A stretch of 64,000 nucleotides of DNA. Source: Odobenus rosmarus divergens (Eukaryota > Chordata > Mammalia > Carnivora > Odobenidae). The stretch is from positions 1,211,991 to 1,275,990 of the forward strand of contig NW_004451005.1 of the NCBI RefSeq assembly GCF_000321225.1, given 5' to 3'. Both the position numbers and the translations under genes were made by a program. Positions 13,205 to 25,755 of this stretch are shown here, piece after piece (position 1 is the stretch's first letter; every line of letters begins with the position of its first letter). The notes under the pieces are model-generated. The model made no database searches, had not been told where the DNA came from, and worked only from the letters and a program-made list of their open reading frames with translations.

Positions 13205-13394
13205 GGGGCGCCTGGGTGGCTCAGTCGGTTAAGCGTCTGCCTTCAGCTCAGGTCATGATCCCAGGGTCCTGGGATCGAGCCCCACATTGGGCTCCCTGCT
13301 CAGCAGAGGGCCTGCTTCTCCCTTTCCCTCTTCCTGCTCCTCTGTCTACTGTGCTTTGTCTCTGTCTCTGTCAAATAAATAAAATATTAAAAAA
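13205..13394 (+). mobile_element. Can-SINE, second of a close pair
   Basis: Full-length element with perfect 16-bp target duplication aaaaagttgaacatta at 13189-13204 and 13395-13410. It lies only 28 bp beyond the preceding SINE's target duplication, same orientation. Confidence 0.95.
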
Positions 13395-13932
13395 AAAAAG
13401 TTGAACATTATTTGGGTGGTAAAGATTAAAGCAGTCCAGATATAAATTTTTGAAATAATTTTTTTTCTAACACTTCAGTTGCTCTAAGGGAATTTGTTAT
13501 GACAAATGTTTTTAATTGGTTTTTTTTTGAAGATCTAATTGGCTTTATTAAACGATTCATGAGTTGGGTGGCACTCCATCTAGTAAGTTGAGAGGCACAC
13601 CAACAAATGTTCTTCATTGTTAATTAAAACAAAATATACCCTTTTTTAATAAAACAAATCTTGATTCTTATACTTAGGATTTGCTTCATAGTGAATGCCT
13701 TTTGTATGATCTGGATAAAAGGTTTTGAAATAATATTGGATGTATAACCCTAATATTTATAAGCTTCAGTGTTAATTTTTGTAGTCATCTATAGCCATTT
13801 GGGTAATTTCATAGTGTAAACGTGTAAATCATTTAATTTTTTCAAATAAGGAGCTGTTTAATAATAAACCTTTAGAAAGTATTTCCTATGTAAATGTATA
13901 AGCCACATTCTTGTTATTTAAAGTGTGAATAA

Positions 13933-14137
13933 GGGGCACCTGGGTGTCTCAGTGAGTTAAGCGTCTGCCTTCCGCTCAGGTCATGATCTCAACTCAAGTC
14001 CTGGGATGGAGCCCTGTATGGGCTCCTTTCCTGCTCAGCGAGGAGTCTGCTTCTCCCTTTCCCTCTGCCCCCCTCCCCCATGCTCTCTCTTTCTTTCTCT
14101 CTCTACCTGTCTCAAAAGAATAAATGTTTAACAAAAA
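13933..14137 (+). mobile_element. Can-SINE
   Basis: Head ggggcacctgggtgtctcag, CT-rich body and A-rich tail. Flanks share an imperfect duplication (aagtgtgaataag / aagtgaataag). Confidence 0.9.
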
Positions 14138-14590
14138 AAGTGAATAAGTCGTATGTAGACTAAAGAAACGTGTGATATCAAATCTGCATTATTAGCTATT
14201 TTAGTTTATTATGATAAAATAAGGAATAGGGAAGGGTGTAAATTCATGATGCCATTCCTGAGTGTGACTTAAAAGAACTTTGTACTTATTCATATGCTTG
14301 TCTGTACTTGTTTGTTTGGGTTTCACAGAGTTGTAGTTGAAACACCTGTTTTGGTCATTTAACAGGTGCAAAACATGTACCCACACAACATACACACACT
14401 CAAACAAGAAAAACCTGTCTTGTTTGAGGTATCACAGGTATATTCTTTTTGATATTGATCATGCATTAGCTTTTATTTCTTGATTATTGATTATGAATTT
14501 TTCCTGGCATAAAGAAAACTGGCTGTGATGCCCATTTTTTCCCCTCTGTTTTAGCTTTAATATTTTACTGATTTAAAATTCTGTTAATGT

Positions 14591-14694
14591 TGGGTCACAT
14601 GGCTGGCTCGGTCACAAGAACATGCGACTCTTGATTTCAAGGTTGTGAGTTCAAGCCCCATGTGTGGTGTAGAAATTACTTAAAATAAGATCTT
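14591..14694 (+). mobile_element. Can-SINE, old short-tail subfamily
   Basis: Degraded tRNA-like head followed by gagttcaagccccatgtgtg and a short tail gattacttaaaataagatctt-like. It lacks the CT-rich region of the younger copies. Confidence 0.75.
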
Positions 14695-15400
14695 AAAATT
14701 TTGTGAATGTTAGTTATCTTTATTACTTCAGAAAAGAGTCTAAAAATGGGAAACAGTTTTCTTTTATGTAAAAGAGATGAGCTAGAATTTCAGATTCTGA
14801 ATGCTTTGGATCTAGGCTGACCTTAATTCAGAAACTACATCCTCTGCTATGTACCACATGCGACTTTGGGTGTATGATAATTTACCTCTTCTTAGTGTGT
14901 ATAAGGAATACATGAGGTAATAGATGTAAAGTTACTTACCAGAGTGGCTGATATATTTTCTCATTTATGACAGTAAAGAAAGGCCTTTGGAGTGACAATT
15001 AAATTTACTAAATTATACCTGTTGTTTTTGGATGAAGAATTCTGCGTTCAGTGAGAGTTACTAAATGTGCACGTAAAGAGACAGTATTGTGTATTTAATC
15101 AGGGCCAGCCCTCTTACAAATGATTAAAGATGTTATTAAGTAGAACTAATTTTTATATTTTTAACTTACGACTTAAAGGCTTAATCAGCTAATATAGATT
15201 ACACGGCTGGTTTTTCTGTTTTAATTAAGCATATTTTATTTTGCTTGTTCTGCTTAGTAAAGCCAAACCTGAATTCTCTGCAAGTTCCCATTTTGTATTT
15301 TCTCCTTGAGTGAAGAAGGATGCATAAAGCATATATTTCTTCCCTATCATTGATTTCTTTGCATCTTTGAACAATGGATAGGTATAATCTTTGGGTCTCA

Positions 15401-15598
15401 GGGGCATCTGGGTGGCTTAGTCAGTTAAGCGGCTAACTTTTGTTTTCGGCTTAGGTCATGATCTCAGGGTCCTGGGATCAAGCCCTGTTCAGTGAGAAGT
15501 CTGCTTGAGAATTTTGTCTCTCCCTCTCCCCCCATGCACATGCGCACTCCCTCCCTCTCTTTCTCAGATAAATAAATCTTTAAAAAATAATAATAGTA
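15401..15598 (+). mobile_element. Can-SINE
   Basis: Full-length element starting ggggcatctgggtggcttag. Target duplication ataatctttgggtc at 15385-15398 (approx.) and 15599-15612. Confidence 0.9.
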
Positions 15599-16109
15599 AT
15601 AATCTTTGGGTCCAGAGCAGTGTGACTTAAACTGAGATAACAGATTTTGGGTGAATTTAAGTTCTTAGAAAAAGGCTCAAAAAAAAAAGAGAGATTCAAC
15701 AGCAGGATTTCAGATACATTGTACAGACTTTTCCTTTCTGATTTCTAAAAATAGTTGATTAATAGACAGTGAAGGAGATATCATGTTAATTGTTATTGTT
15801 ATTGTAATATAAATTATGTGATATGTGCCACCTAAGCAACATATCAGTGAATATTTAAATTGAATATGAATTCCAAAAATAAATAGCCTGAGTTACTAAA
15901 CTAATTCTTAGAAGGGAGAAAATTCAAATGCAATCACTACACGTATTCAACAGTTTTTTTCCCCATAGACCAGGAAGGGAGGTAGTGAGGAAATGTTTCC
16001 TAATTCATTCTTCAGTATCACTAAAGAATATTGAATGTGGAACCTAAATTTAGTAATTTTACTATTTATGCATGCATTGTTATATTGATAATTCAAAATT
16101 AATACCAAA

Positions 16110-16340
16110 TTGTTAAAGCATGATGATGATGATGATGATAACGACGACGATAAGAGCTCCTACTTACTGAGGATCACCCAAGTACTAATCATTGCATTAT
16201 GTACTTCATGTGTTTATTTTCTCCCTACTCTCCTGAGAGGTGAGGGAAGTGCTGTTTTATAGTTTGATAGTAGAGGAAACGAGGTTTAGATTAAATTTAA
16301 GTAACTTGCCTGAGATTCTACTACCTTTTAGTTCATGGAT
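16110..16340 (-). repeat. MIR fragment, antisense, with GAT/GAC microsatellite
   Basis: A (gat)n then (gac)n run at about 16121-16150 leads into MIR-like text (tgagaggtgagggaagtgct, agtagaggaaacgaggttta, gtaacttgcctgagattcta). Confidence 0.6.
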
Positions 16341-16408
16341 TCTTTGGATTCAATTTTATGTTGATTCTGCTTTCTGTCAGTTCCACTGGTAGACTCTGAA
16401 TATTTGGA

Positions 16409-16545
16409 GGGGCAGCTCGGTGGTTCATTCAGTTAAGCATCCAACTCTTTATTTCAGCTCAGGTCTTGATCTCAGGATCATGAGTTCAAGCCCTGCGTTG
16501 GGCTCCATGCTGGATGTGGAGTGTACTTAAAAAAAAAAAAAAAAG
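16409..16545 (+). mobile_element. Can-SINE, short-tail subfamily
   Basis: Head ggggcagctcggtggttcat, tRNA-like B-box region gagttcaagccctg, short tail ending in poly(A). Flanks share tatttgga. Confidence 0.85.
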
Positions 16546-16684
16546 ACAAGTGACTATTTGGAAATAGTTCCCATAAGCTTACCTCCTTTAGATTTTATCA
16601 TTTGAGTTCTGCCATATATGTGAAAGACAAATAGGAACTCATCTTTCTGCCCATAGACTGTCAAAAAGAGCATTATATTGTTTC

Positions 16685-16795
16685 GGTTAGTGTTGGAGTG
16701 GTGGATTCTGAGGTCTGATAAATATGGGAATGAATCCTGGCACTGTTGCTTATACTACTTAATAGCTGGGTGACCTTGTTAAGTTACTTAGAGGA
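16685..16795 (+). repeat. MIR fragment
   Basis: Blocks gattctgaggtctgataaat, gaatcctggcactgttgctt and gctgggtgaccttgttaagt match the MIR core in order. Confidence 0.7.
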
Positions 16796-17244
16796 GGAAA
16801 GACAACAGTATGCTGTTTGTGTGCCTTCCCCCTCACACCACCCTCACCACCCCCACAAAAACAGAACAAAAACAAAGCAAGCAAAGTAACTCATCCAAAT
16901 TTGTTGTACTTCAAAATTGATGAGTTCCCGTGCTTCCAGCTCATACAGTTCTATTTACACTCACTTCCTTATTACACCACCTGCCCTTACAGTGACACAA
17001 GACACTTGGAACAGTGGGCCTTTTTCTCTTCTGATGTCATCAGGTGGGCCTTCATTCCTTTTCTTGTTCTTAAGCCTTTGTTAGGGCTTCCCTGACAGGT
17101 TTTAGTAATTTTTAGTATCTGGAAGAAGTTGGAGGTCTCTGTTCTTTCCTTCCCAGGTGGCCCCTTTTACTCATTCTAATAACTGTGTATCAATCTGTTT
17201 AACACACACTCATATACACCAAAAGTTTTATCTTATAGGACTTC

Positions 17245-17500
17245 TTTAATAATAATAATGTGGTGGTGGTGATAATGGCTAACGTTTTTGAGGATTAATG
17301 TATGTCAGATATGGTGATAAACATACTTTATCTCCATTTACTCTCACAGTCTTATAAGGTTAACATTATTATCCTATATTTATAGATGAAGAAATTGAGA
17401 CAGAAGTAATTTGTCCAAGGTCAAATTGCTAATTAGTTAAAGGAGCCAGCATTCAGACCCAGGTCTGTCTGACTTGAGAACCAGAGCTTTTGGCCAACAA
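17245..17500 (-). repeat. MIR, antisense
   Basis: A nearly full MIR layout: aataataatgtggtggtggt, tctccatttactctcacagt, tatagatgaagaaattgaga, agacccaggtctgtctgact. Confidence 0.75.
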
Positions 17501-18180
17501 GCACTTCTGCCATCCTATAAGTTATGTATTTATGTGAAATATATTTTGTTGACGTAAACCGTCAGACTTCTTGAATCACAATATTCCCATAGTTTTTATA
17601 TGTTCTTCGTATCTGTAGTGTTTATTTTAGACCATAAGCTCCTTAAAGACTCAGATACACAACTTTGTAGGAATCAGCAAAGCATTGGACACATAAATTT
17701 TCCAGTTGAAATAATTTACAGTATTTTGTAAAACAGATTTTATGGAAGAAATTTATGATTTTTGAAGTTTTTGTTTTTCCTTTAATCTTCATGTTTGCTG
17801 TTAGAATGATTTCTGACAGAAATACAGCAGGTTCTGTATTCTCTGTCTGCTGCTGTTTTTTCTCCTTGGTATTCATTCCAAAATAACTTGCTCACTAGAA
17901 AAAAGTTTTAAAAAGATGATTCTTTGTTTTAAATGTTGGCATTATATTGGAAGTTGCATAATTCATTGTGACATTAGACAGTAGCCCCTGTGAAAGAAAG
18001 ATATTCCTGAGGTCATTCTTAAATTCAAAGATTCTATTTAGACTTAAAATATACCAAGGGATGTGTGTATACCAGACCAGTAATTTTATTTTGATATAGT
18101 GTGCTCGCTTTATTGTGTGGAGTGCATTTGTATTCTGCATTTCTCCTTAAGATTGGAGACATTACTAAGTAAACGATTTT

Positions 18181-18355
18181 TATTTTATTTTATTTTTAGA
18201 GAGAGAGAGCTAGCAGGGGGAGGGACAAAGGGAGAGAGCTATAGAGAACCTCAGGAGGCTCCATGCCCAGTGGGCTCCATCCCAGACCCTGAGATCATGA
18301 CCTGAGGTGAAATCAAGAGTCAGACACTTAACCAGGTGAACCACCCAGGCACCCC
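18181..18355 (-). mobile_element. Can-SINE, antisense
   Basis: T-rich tail complement at left, GA-rich body, head complement (accacccaggcacccc) at right. Imperfect target duplication around taagtaaacgattttt / taaataaatgattttt. Confidence 0.9.
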
Positions 18356-18819
18356 TAAATAAATGATTTTTAAAAGATAAGGTTTTTGTTGCTGTTTTTT
18401 TAATCTCTTGGCCATCTCTCATGTCTTGAGGTCAAATGAGATGGTGTTTGTGAAAATTATTTGAAAACTAAAAGCTGTCTGAATGTAAAGATTAAGATGT
18501 TGTTTTTATTGGTTATTTTATTTGGGTTTTATTTGGGTTATTTGGGAAACATACTTTTCTACTAGATGTGTCTGTATATTATCAAAGGGCCTCTGTGAAC
18601 ATTTTTTGCATGATTAGCTTATCAAAGAAATGTGATAAGCTATTGATGCTATTATTTAAAAGAATCATAAGATTATTCCTAGGATTTTCAATTGCAATAA
18701 ATGTGATTTTGACTAAACATAGTTTCTTCTTACCATGAAAGAAATATACTCCCCCACCCCTCAAAAAAACTAGCAGGAAGGTTCTCCTGGTACTAGCGGA
18801 TTTAAGAATCATGTTGAGA

Positions 18820-19022
18820 GGGGCGCCTGGGTGGCTTAGTCGTTGGGCGTCTGCCTTCAGCTCAGGTCGTGATCCCGGGGTCCTGGGATCGAGCCCCGCA
18901 TCGGGCTCCCTGCTCCACGGGAAGCCTGCTTCTTCCTCTCCCGCTCTCCCTGCTTGTGTTCCCTCTCTCGCTGTGTCTCTCTCTGTCAAATAAATAAATA
19001 AAATCTTAAAAAAAAAAAAAAA
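18820..19022 (+). mobile_element. Can-SINE, young full-length copy
   Basis: Nearly consensus element (ggggcgcctgggtggcttag ... caaataaataaataaaatct, poly-A). Perfect 16-bp target duplication aagaatcatgttgaga at 18804-18819 and 19023-19038. Confidence 0.95.
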
Positions 19023-19983
19023 AAGAATCATGTTGAGAAAGTTATGCTGTTTGGCTCCAACAGTTTGTTTGTGGTAATCATGACATTCCTTTATTTCCAT
19101 AAGGGAGAACCTTAGTAGATCTGAAATTTTGGTGATCATGGGCCACGCAGATTTTTCCCACATTTTGGAAATTATCCAAGGATTGAGGAATCATAGGAAG
19201 ATACACAGTTAGGGAGGAAGAATCCAAATGGTAATTATTATTAGTGTTTATTTTCTGTAATGGGAATCTGCAGGCAGTTGTTTTGTAATTTAATGTTTAT
19301 AAATTTATTCATATCCCTTTGTGAAGGCCCACTAATTCATATCTGAAGCTCTGTTGAATACTTTCAGAAGAAAGGTTTATTCTCAGCCTGAGAAGTTTAG
19401 GGATTTCTGAGGAAATGAAGTGGAAAACAATTTTTGGAAGAGAAGATACATATTTTGCTTGAAATGAGATGGAGTATGAAAAAAATTTCTTACCAAAATA
19501 CTCTCATGGTTGAGCCACCTAAATGATGCCCAAAACTCACTTTAAAGACCTCTTAAAAACTGTGTTGTTCTTTGCCATAATGAAATAATTTTTCCCATGC
19601 TATCTCAGAGTCAAACTTGATTTTCGTGCTTTTTCTCTGTTTTTAAGGGCAGTTTCTGTTTATTTGACACTTTAATTTCTTTTGTCTTAAATTTGACATA
19701 AACTTATTAGGAAACTATTTTAGAATAGCTAGATGGCAGAATATACTTGTTCTTAGCACTTCTTAAATATCAAAGTCATGTAAAGTCATATTATCTCTGC
19801 CATATTTAATCAACTGTAATACTGGAAAATGTTCTTAACAGATACTAGAAATTCTTTCTATACTTGTCTGCTTTATAAATGATTATCGTATAAACTTAGC
19901 TTTGCATTTTGAGTCTGATTTACTTGGCAAAGCCTTAAGAATGCAGATATAAATTTTTAACCACTATTTTTAGTTTAGTTTTG

Positions 19984-20082
19984 TTTTCATTTATTTAATC
20001 TCTACCCCCAACATGGGGCTTGAATTCATGCCCCCGAGATCAAGAGTCACATGCTCCTCTGATTGAGTCAGCCAGGTGCCCC
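19984..20082 (-). mobile_element. Can-SINE, old short-tail subfamily, antisense
   Basis: Minus-strand head ggggcacctggctgactcaa, gttcaag-like box and short tail complement aatctctacccccaacatgg at the left. No CT-rich region. Confidence 0.8.
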
Positions 20083-20989
20083 TAGTGTATTACTGTTTGT
20101 ATAAGTAATTTCATGTGACTGGTGGACTACAACCAGTTCTCTTTTTACCTGTTTGCATCATATCATGGTGATAGAGGGAAGAAGATGGAATCAAATTTTA
20201 CTTTTCCTTTACATTCATGAGTTCTCATTTTTGAGAGAAGTGCAAGTCTAGCAGCTGCCAGATTAGTCAAGGGTCTGTCATTTTCTCATAGAAGTTGTAG
20301 AAAAATCAAGTAGTTGGGATCACAACTGGACTACATTAACCAGCAAAAAAAGTTCCTTATGTTTCTGGATGTTTCTCTCATTAAGCTCAAGAATTTGGTC
20401 AGTTCCTACCAGTGGGAGTTAGTTGCTAAATTGTTTACAGTAGTAATCTATACATGGTTAGTAAATTTTTTTTTTTAACACCTAAGTGTAGATCCTGCAC
20501 ACTACCAGCCAGCACTTTTGAGGTTTGAGGTGAAATCAACAAAACAAAATACCAGCCTTCTTTAATATTCTTAGTGTTCTGGAATAAAAATAATTTAACT
20601 GTCAAGGACTTTTAAAATAACTTTGTAAGTTTTTGTTAACCTGGAATTTTTGAAAGTTGAATTCACCTGAGCTGACATCTGCATTTTGTACTTCCATATG
20701 ATGCCTAAATACTCAGTAAAGTATATCATATAGAAAAGAGGGAATGTCATTAATTTATATCAGCCATGCTCTTTTATCTTTGGAAGGTGTTTACCTTTTA
20801 CCAAGATGGTAAAAGAGGAATCCAAGGATTATACATTGGTGAAGAAACAAAGATATTTAGGTAGCTAACTTTGTAGCCAGTTGAGATATAGCTTGACAAC
20901 ATTTTATGTCAGAAAGACAGGGAGAGCCCTATAGATCAGTAAGAAAAGTTTACACAGCTCAAATAAAAACAAAAATAGCCAAAAGACTT

Positions 20990-21300
20990 GAACTGGCACT
21001 TCATAAAACAGGATATTCAAATGGATAATAAACATATGAAAAGGTACTCTATGCTGTTACTCATCAGGAAAATGCAAATTTAAGCCACAGTGAGGTACCA
21101 CCATCCACCAGGCAGTGTAACTTTAAAAAATAAGAAGAAGAAGAAATAAAAAGAAAAAAAGGACTTAATATCACGTGTTGGTGAGGATGTGGAGCAACAG
21201 GTGTAAAATGGTGCAAATGCTTTGGGAAACACTTTTGCAGTATCTGCTAATGCTGAACATAGTTGTCCAGATCAGATGAATATTGAAAATTTGAGAAGAT
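20990..21300 (+). repeat. L1 ORF2/3' fragment
   Basis: Blocks gctgttactcatcaggaaaa, gtgaggtaccaccatccacc, tgttggtgaggatgtggagc and tgctttgggaaacacttttg are typical L1 ORF2 end text. An A/G-rich run at 21125-21165 interrupts it. Confidence 0.65.
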
Positions 21301-22059
21301 CACACAGGTATTGATTGTCATAGGTCCATTTATTTTAATTAAGCTTTTTAGGTTACAGGGAATACAGGCCAATCCATGTTAACCTTGAGAAATGGGAATA
21401 TTGCCACGAACCAAGAAAAATTGTAGTGCGCTACCTGCAAAGAAAACTGGATCTGTATACTTAACTCTGAGTGTTGTTATTGTTAACAAAACTCAGTTAC
21501 TCTATCACCCGCCTCTCCCACCTACAGTTAATGTAGCTTAGTTTCATTCTGTTTTCCTCTTTCATAGTTCCTGTTTAACAATAACTTTTGCTCTCCCGTC
21601 CTCTTAGTTTCTTTTTTCTTGATTTGTCATGACCTTTTCCTGTTTGGTTTCTTTTCAGCTTCAGCTCCTACTCCTCACTGCTCCTACTCCTCTCTTGGCA
21701 TTTCTCAAAGTGAATGTCTTAAGAAAATCTGATTGCCCTTTCACTCCAGGTTACTATGAATTGGCCACTCTTGGTCCATTTATAATTAATTGCATATTTA
21801 CTTGTGCTTAAAAGGTAAGGTGGGATTGGCAGTTATACAAATAATAATGTTCTGAAAATGTAATGTATAATTTTGTATAGCATTTACCAAATTTGCAAGT
21901 TTTTATAATACCACATATTTGCTGACGTGGGAAACAAAGGCAAAAGAAAAAAATTAAATTTCCTTACTGCCTATAGCCCATTGAGAAGTCCTTAAAACAG
22001 GCAGAGTGACATTTCTCTAGAAACTTGGCTGCCTCGATGTTAATACTTTCCTAGGGGTA

Positions 22060-22245
22060 GGGGTGCCTGGATGGCTCAGTCATTAAGCGTCTGCATTCAG
22101 CTCAGGTCATGATCCCAGGGTCCTGGGATTGAGCCTTATATCGGGCTCCCCTGCTTCTCCCTCTCCCACTCCTCCCCCCACACCCCCGCTTGTGTTCCCT
22201 CTCTTGCTGTCAAATAAATAAATAAAATCCTAAAAGAAAAAAAAA
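22060..22245 (+). mobile_element. Can-SINE
   Basis: Head gggtgcctggatggctcag, CT-rich body with a small deletion, tail caaataaataaataaaatcc. Confidence 0.9.
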
Positions 22246-22324
22246 GTACATCAATGGAGCATATGCTTGGAGGATGATTACCAACATGTATCTTGGAGGG
22301 TAGAGATGAAGTGTCCAATGGAAT

Positions 22325-22618
22325 TTTTATACGTTAAGGGTGACTTACAGGATCCTGCAGGATCATGATAATGTTAAGCTAAGATTACCTTTTGCCTTTA
22401 GCAAAGTATTTTTTTTTTAAAGATTTTATTTATTTATTTGACAGAGAGAAACACAGAGAGGGAACACAAGGAGGGAGTCAGTCACACATCACAACCCCAG
22501 TGCAGGTCTTGCTCCCCACCAGATCCTGTCCCTGTGCTTTAATAAAACTACTTTTTTGCACCAGAGACATCTCAAGAATTCTCTCTTGGCTGTTGGCTCC
22601 GAACCCCATTTTCTACAT
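22325..22618 (+). mobile_element. ERV LTR fragment related to the 55-63 kb provirus
   Basis: The right part (about 22483-22618) carries a polyadenylation signal in gtgctttaataaaac followed by gcaccagagacatctcaaga and ends ctacatca. The same order occurs in the minus-strand LTRs at 55.6 and 62.7 kb. The left part (about 22325-22410, ttaagctaagattacctttt) appears to be upstream LTR sequence separated by a SINE fragment. No partner LTR or internal viral sequence is seen nearby, so it is probably a degraded solo LTR. Confidence 0.65.
22411..22482 (-). mobile_element. Can-SINE fragment, antisense
   Basis: Only the tail end (poly-T, gattttatttatttatttga, GA-rich start of body) is present. It is inserted in, or joined to, an LTR fragment on both sides. 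Confidence 0.75.
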
Positions 22619-23619
22619 CACTTGCCACTGACAATTTAGATGAATATTACTCTATTCTTTATTAGTCTATAATTAGCTTACAAAATGTTACTTTAGATAA
22701 GAAAGATTTTTAAAAGATAATCTAGAGTTCAATAAATGTCCTATATTATTACTGTAGAAATTATTAAAATGAGGCTTTATGCTACAAAAGTCATTTTTTT
22801 ACAGTTTTTGTATTTGAATTTTTATTTAATCAGGAGGGAATATTTCTGACAGTCACCAAGACAGATGGGATTCTGTTTTTTCTGGTTGATGTAGAAAAGT
22901 AATGGTGGGTGGCATGGCTTACGCATTTGACATCAGTGGAAACTATTCTCTGATTTTACTTGCTGAGTTTATTGGACATTATCTGGGAGAAAATATTTCC
23001 TAAAAAAATCGAAGAACACAAAACAGCTCTTCTTCATCAAATCTTTTTAGCTAATAGCCTAAAAAAAGATTTTGCTCACATGGTCTTTATTGTCTGGTAA
23101 ATATTCTGGGTTGGTTTGGAATTGCAGGATGAAAGATAGCTTTGGGTTAGAAACAGTAAGAATAGGTAGCAAAATAAATAAGTATCCTACAGGTTAAAAT
23201 GTTATCCTAGCTGAAAACAATTCTTGTCATTTTTCATTCATGGAAAGCCCATGACCTTGACAGACAAGATAATATGGTCGATAGGAATTCTATCACTGTT
23301 CATTTTCCAGCCCCTTTTTCTTTTCAGAAACATCCCTTTGGTCTGTAGAGGGATAGAGGAGTAATTAGGTATTGTCGTCATTTAATTCCCTTTCTGTTTT
23401 CCCATTGCCATTCTTTAGTTCTGGTCTCTGAGTGACTCGTTTGGATAAATTCTCCAGCTTTCTAACTGCTTTTAAGTCTTGTTCCTTTTAAAATCCTATC
23501 TAGTATAGCCAGAGTAATTCTTTAAAAATAGATATCTGATTCTTTACTTCCGATTTTAAATCCTGTTTGGCTTCCTATTTCCCATAAGATCAAGTCCATA
23601 CTATGCTTATAAGGCACTG

Positions 23620-23850
23620 TTAGAGGAAGAAGTAGAATTACACTAAACTCCTATCAGCATCCATATTCATTTACTATCCATTATTTAAAATGTGTTACAT
23701 CAGGATTGCTGTAATGGGAGTCTTTTGTTCTAGCATATCTCTGTTGTAAGGAGGTATTACCCGTTTTGAAATAGTGGAACTTGAAGAAATAGACAAGGAA
23801 ATAAGACGTGTGCCTCACAGTGAAGAAATCTTTAGCAATACTTTGTAGTA
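23620..23850. repeat. Unclassified repeated segment, copy 1
   Basis: Contains ttagaggaagaagtagaatt, acactaaact, gttttgaaatagtggaactt and aaatagacaaggaaat. It aligns by eye with 29437-29661 in the same orientation. I do not recognise the family. An L2-like stretch may precede it at 23400-23610. Confidence 0.6.
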
Positions 23851-24399
23851 TTTATATTATATCATAAGTGCTTGATAAATGTAAGCTACTGTATTCCCCC
23901 TTCACCCCCAACACAGGCAGGATATTCCTTTATATTGCTACTCTAGGAACACTTAATAGGGGAAAATAAATTTTTAAAAAGCTAGCAGCAGACGTAACAA
24001 AGTATCAGTACTACTCTTTTAACTTTCTTATTTTATGGTTTGCCCCCCAAAAAACGGGCCAATGCATATTTTCTTTCAGAAGGAAATTCCGCAGGCATGG
24101 GATAAAAAATGCATAATTCTATTCTTTTTATCTAATTGCAAAGAGGGGATAGTGGCAAAACAGTTATTGTTGCTTTTTGAAGCTCCCTTAAACGTCCCAG
24201 TAAGAAAAAAACCAGGTTTTACAAATGTTTAAGAAGTATTTGCAGGTTTATTGGAATGTAAGATTATAATTAGCCAAGGAAACTGGAATTCTTAGAATCC
24301 TAAATTTTTCTCCGCAAAGATTCTAAAAGAAATACATGCACATAAAATGGTCAGCAGATGAACATTCTTTTTTATTCTGGGACTTTGGCCCCAAACCTA

Positions 24400-24980
24400 A
24401 AATTTCCAAAAAAGGTATGTATTCCTTTTTAGGGGGTAGGGGAGAAATTGAGATCTCTATCAAACATGAAAAAATACCTATAACTTATTACTGAGTGGAA
24501 GAAAAGCTACAAAACAGTATAGTATCATTTATGTACAAATGTGAGGCTGTACATGCAAAGAAGTATCTGGAAGAAGGAACATTGGTCATTTCTAAATGGC
24601 CTAAATTTTCTTTTTTGTAGTTTTCAGTATTGTCTATATTGTTTGAAATATTTACAGTAAACATATATCACTTCTACAAAAATAAAAAAGCAATAGAACA
24701 CATTTTTAATCTACCTCACTTAAAAAGGGTCATAAAAACTAATACTACTGGTAAAGTTATAGTGAAATGACGACCTGCGTATTCTGCACATGGAATGTAC
24801 ATCAGTGCAGTCTTTTTGGAAAGTACATGACGAGATATCAAAAGTGCTCATACCCTTAAATCTAGCAATTCTGCTTCTGAGAAACTATCATAAAAACACA
24901 ACTCACCTGCAGAAAAATGCTTTATGTAGGAAGGCAATAAATACTAAATGCAAAGACCAAAAAAATCTACAGGCCTAATA
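24400..24980 (+). repeat. Old L1 3' fragments
   Basis: About 24780-24930 (cagtgcagtctttttggaaa, aaatctagcaattctgcttc) resembles L1ME ORF2 end. About 24430-24680 (gtatagtatcatttatgtac, tctggaagaagga) resembles its 3' UTR. The order is rearranged. Confidence 0.5.
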
Positions 24981-25091
24981 ATTGGCCTAATAAATTCCAA
25001 AATTATAGTACAATAAAACACTAACAAAGCTATATTATAAGGAGAAAATTATATTGGATGGAAAGGAAAACAGGATATAAACTTTATCTCA

Positions 25092-25288
25092 GGGGCTCCT
25101 GGATGGCTCAGTCAGTTGAGTGTCTGCCTTCGGCTCAGGTCATGATCCCGGAGTCCTGGGATCGGGCTCCCTGCTCGGCGGGGAGTCTGCTTCTCCCTCT
25201 CTGCTGCTCCCTCTGCTTGTGTTCCCTCTCTCGCTGTGTCTCTCTCTGTTAAATAAATAAAATCTTAAAAAAAAAAGAAGAAGAAAAG
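25092..25288 (+). mobile_element. Can-SINE
   Basis: Head ggggctcctggatggctcag with a small internal deletion; tail aaataaataaaatcttaaaa. Target duplication aaactttatctca at 25079-25091 and 25289-25301. Confidence 0.95.
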
Positions 25289-25539
25289 AAACTTTATCTC
25301 AATAAGATTTTGAGGGGGAAATGTACCGAGAATAAGGAAATACACCACAGTGAAGAATAACCCTCTCAGTTAAAAAGATTGAAGGTAGTTTTGTATTTTT
25401 TTCCTTATAACAGGCAGGTACTACTTTTAAAAACTAGAGTGGGAGTGGGGCAATAAAATCTAATCAGTAGAACTATTCTCAGGATTGGTTTTAAAAAGAG
25501 ATTTGAAAGAAATAGAAGCAAAGTCTCTGGATATTGAGA

Positions 25540-25755
25540 CAATATAGCATAATGATTAACATCATGGGCACTTGAATCTGGAATTAAATCCTGGCTCCCT
25601 TACTTACCTGTTGTGTGACTCTGAAGACATTAAATAAAATCACCTGTGAAATGGGTATAGTAATAGTACCCATTTCACATAGGCTATTATAAGAATTAAA
25701 TGAGATAATGTACTTAAAGTGTTGGCATCATGCCTGATACAAAGTAAATATCCCA
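25540..25755 (+). repeat. MIR
   Basis: Blocks gcataatgattaacatcatg, taaatcctggctcccttact, gtgaaatgggtatagtaata, ttaaatgagataatgtactt match MIR in order. Confidence 0.8.

Noticed and set aside
18582..19163. 193-codon minus-strand open frame
   Set aside because: Most of it is the antisense translation of the Can-SINE at 18820-19022, with the rest in unique intron; SINE antisense frames are often open by chance.
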